DNA of 6,118 bases from an uncultured Pirellulaceae bacterium. GTDB lineage: Bacteria; Planctomycetota; Planctomycetia; Pirellulales; Pirellulaceae. Of the stretch, positions 5,170-6,118 are shown in pieces (within the stretch, counting starts at the first letter, position 1; each line of letters begins with the position of its first letter). Made by a program: the position numbers and the translations under genes. The stretch spans positions 1 through 6,118 of the forward strand of contig CAMYKF010000727.1 of assembly GCA_947258905.1 (NCBI GenBank), given 5' to 3'. Under the pieces are notes generated by a model that was not told where the DNA came from, did not search any database, and saw only the letters and a list, made by a program, of their open reading frames with translations.

Positions 5170-6118
5170 ATGAATTACCTGATACGTCGTTCCACGCTGT
5201 TTTCGCTCGCTTTGTTGATGGCGGCCACCAACGTCCTGGCTCAGGATGCCGCGGTGCAAAGTCCTGCGGCCGACCCGGCCAGCAGCTTCGATCTGTCCGT
5301 CCAGCTGGAGTCATTCGACCAGGTGTGGGACACGATCCATGAGACGCATTGGGACAAGGAGATGCTTGAAAACAAATGGCATGCCGCCCGCGATGAGTAC
5401 CGCCCTCGGGTCGAACAAGCCGAATCGATCGACGACGTACGCAAGGCGCTGGGCGAGATGCTCGGCTCGCTGGAACAGTCCCACTTTGGCATCATCCCCC
5501 GGGACGAGTATGACGAGGTGGAGGAAGAGCAGGGCGGTGGTGGCGAAGGAACTTGTGGGCTGGAGATTCGCCTGATTGACGACCAACTGGTCGTGACGCG
5601 GGTGTTTGCCGGTTTGCCGGCCGAAGCTGCCGGCGTTCAGCCGGGCTGGATCGTGACGAAGATCGGAAAACGCGAAGCGGAAAAGATCCTCGAGCGCGCC
5701 GGTCGCATGGCCGAGCACGCCGTGATGCGAACCGACACCGTCGTGGGATTGCGTACCGATGCCAGAACGTCGGGAGAGATCGGCGATGACCTGACCATCG
5801 AATTTCTCGATCACGATGACCAGACGCAATCCATCACCATGACATTGGTTCGCGGGCCGGGCCAGTTGGAACGGCTGGGCAATCTGCCGGCCTTTACGGT
5901 CGACGTCAAAAGCTACGAGCTGCCGGGCGAAATCGGATATTTCAGCTTCAATGCCTTTATCGGTGGCCCGCGAATCATTCGCGAATACAACGCAGCCATT
6001 CAGCAATATCGCGACAAGACCGGACTGATCATCGATTTGCGTGGCAATCGCGGCGGACTGGTTATTCTGGTGATGGGCATGTGCGGCTGGCTGGTCGACG
6101 ACAAATCGCCTATCGGCA
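5170..6118 (+). CDS. Secreted S41 family (C-terminal processing) peptidase, 3'-truncated by the window
   Basis: 316 residues are visible and the frame is still open at the window end. Residues 1-24 form a signal peptide: RR basic start, hydrophobic LFSLALLMAA, and a V-L-A cleavage site before QDAA, so the protein acts in the periplasm or outside the inner membrane. Residues about 45-112 (FDQVWDTIHETHWDKEMLEN then SLEQSHFGIIPRDEY) match the helical N-terminal module of tricorn/CTP-type S41 enzymes. An acidic, Gly-rich linker (DEYDEVEEEQGGGGEG) leads to a PDZ-like domain from about residue 128 (GLEIRLIDDQLVVTRVF, GLPAEAAGVQPGWIV). The protease core starts around 254 with EIGYFSFNAF and includes TGLIIDLRGNRGGLV, the typical 'IDLRgNxGG' block. 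The catalytic Ser-Lys pair lies past the window end and cannot be checked. The family cleaves protein C-termini or degrades peptides; the substrate is unknown. It appears to start its own transcription unit. Confidence 0.94.
   Translation, partial: MNYLIRRSTLFSLALLMAATNVLAQDAAVQSPAADPASSFDLSVQLESFDQVWDTIHETHWDKEMLENKWHAARDEYRPRVEQAESIDDVRKALGEMLGSLEQSHFGIIPRDEYDEVEEEQGGGGEGTCGLEIRLIDDQLVVTRVFAGLPAEAAGVQPGWIVTKIGKREAEKILERAGRMAEHAVMRTDTVVGLRTDARTSGEIGDDLTIEFLDHDDQTQSITMTLVRGPGQLERLGNLPAFTVDVKSYELPGEIGYFSFNAFIGGPRIIREYNAAIQQYRDKTGLIIDLRGNRGGLVILVMGMCGWLVDDKSPIG

Noticed and set aside
4817..5314. 165-codon minus-strand open frame spanning the divergent spacer
   Set aside because: It overlaps the 5' ends of two well-supported genes; its peptide is Arg/Pro/Ser-rich and patternless.
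5311..6006. 231-codon minus-strand open frame
   Set aside because: It is antisense to the S41 peptidase, whose signal peptide, PDZ and core motifs are clear; the antisense peptide has no domain pattern.
1..6118. CRISPR array, tRNA/rRNA gene, insertion sequence or prophage signature
   Set aside because: I saw no regularly spaced repeats, cloverleaf-like segment, transposase motifs or terminal inverted repeats on reading through both strands.

Overview
The window looks like chromosomal DNA from a planctomycete (Planctomycetota, probably a Pirellulales-type lineage). This is an inference from protein style, not from a marker gene. The supporting signs are moderately high GC, a WD40-type propeller protein carrying the 'LDSPEYRVRNQATRQL' HEAT-like module common in that phylum, a secreted S41 protease, weak or absent Shine-Dalgarno sites on several genes, and single-gene units separated by long intergenic gaps.

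Layout from left to right. (1) Positions 2-1462 (+) hold the 3' part of a beta-propeller (WD40-like) protein whose start lies before the window. (2) Positions 1491-2543 (-) hold a complete fabH (beta-ketoacyl-ACP synthase III) with its Cys-His-Asn triad intact, convergent with the propeller gene and 28 bp from it. (3) Positions 2544-3060 are a 517-bp gap between the divergent fabH and the next gene; it contains a perfect 7-bp GC-rich hairpin at 2961-2978 but no convincing gene. (4) Positions 3061-3834 (+) hold an NRDE/TANGO2-family protein with Ser instead of the usual Cys at residue 2. (5) Positions 3854-3890 form a strong rho-independent terminator that also has a T-run on the opposite strand. 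(6) Positions 3765-4077 (-) contain two small overlapping reading frames, a 39-codon ORF and an Asp/Glu-rich ORF, which may be a tiny gene, or one gene broken by a frameshift. (7) Positions 4137-4883 (-) hold a 248-aa protein with a probable PD-(D/E)XK-like core (D...ExQ), a winged-helix-like C-terminal region and a Lys/Arg/Ala-rich tail. (8) Positions 5170-6118 (+) hold the first 316 residues of a secreted S41 (C-terminal processing) peptidase with signal peptide, PDZ domain and the start of the protease core; the gene runs off the end.

The genes do not form an obvious shared pathway. They are individual or very short transcription units in alternating orientation: propeller(+) against fabH(-), NRDE(+) against the nuclease-like gene(-), with divergent spacers between. 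fabH is the only clear metabolic housekeeping gene (initiation of type II fatty acid synthesis). The parts most worth a second look are the nuclease-like protein with its histone-H1-like tail, the neglected small ORFs downstream of it, and the Ser2 variant of the NRDE protein. I see no convincing multi-gene novel system, RNA gene, mobile element or CRISPR array.
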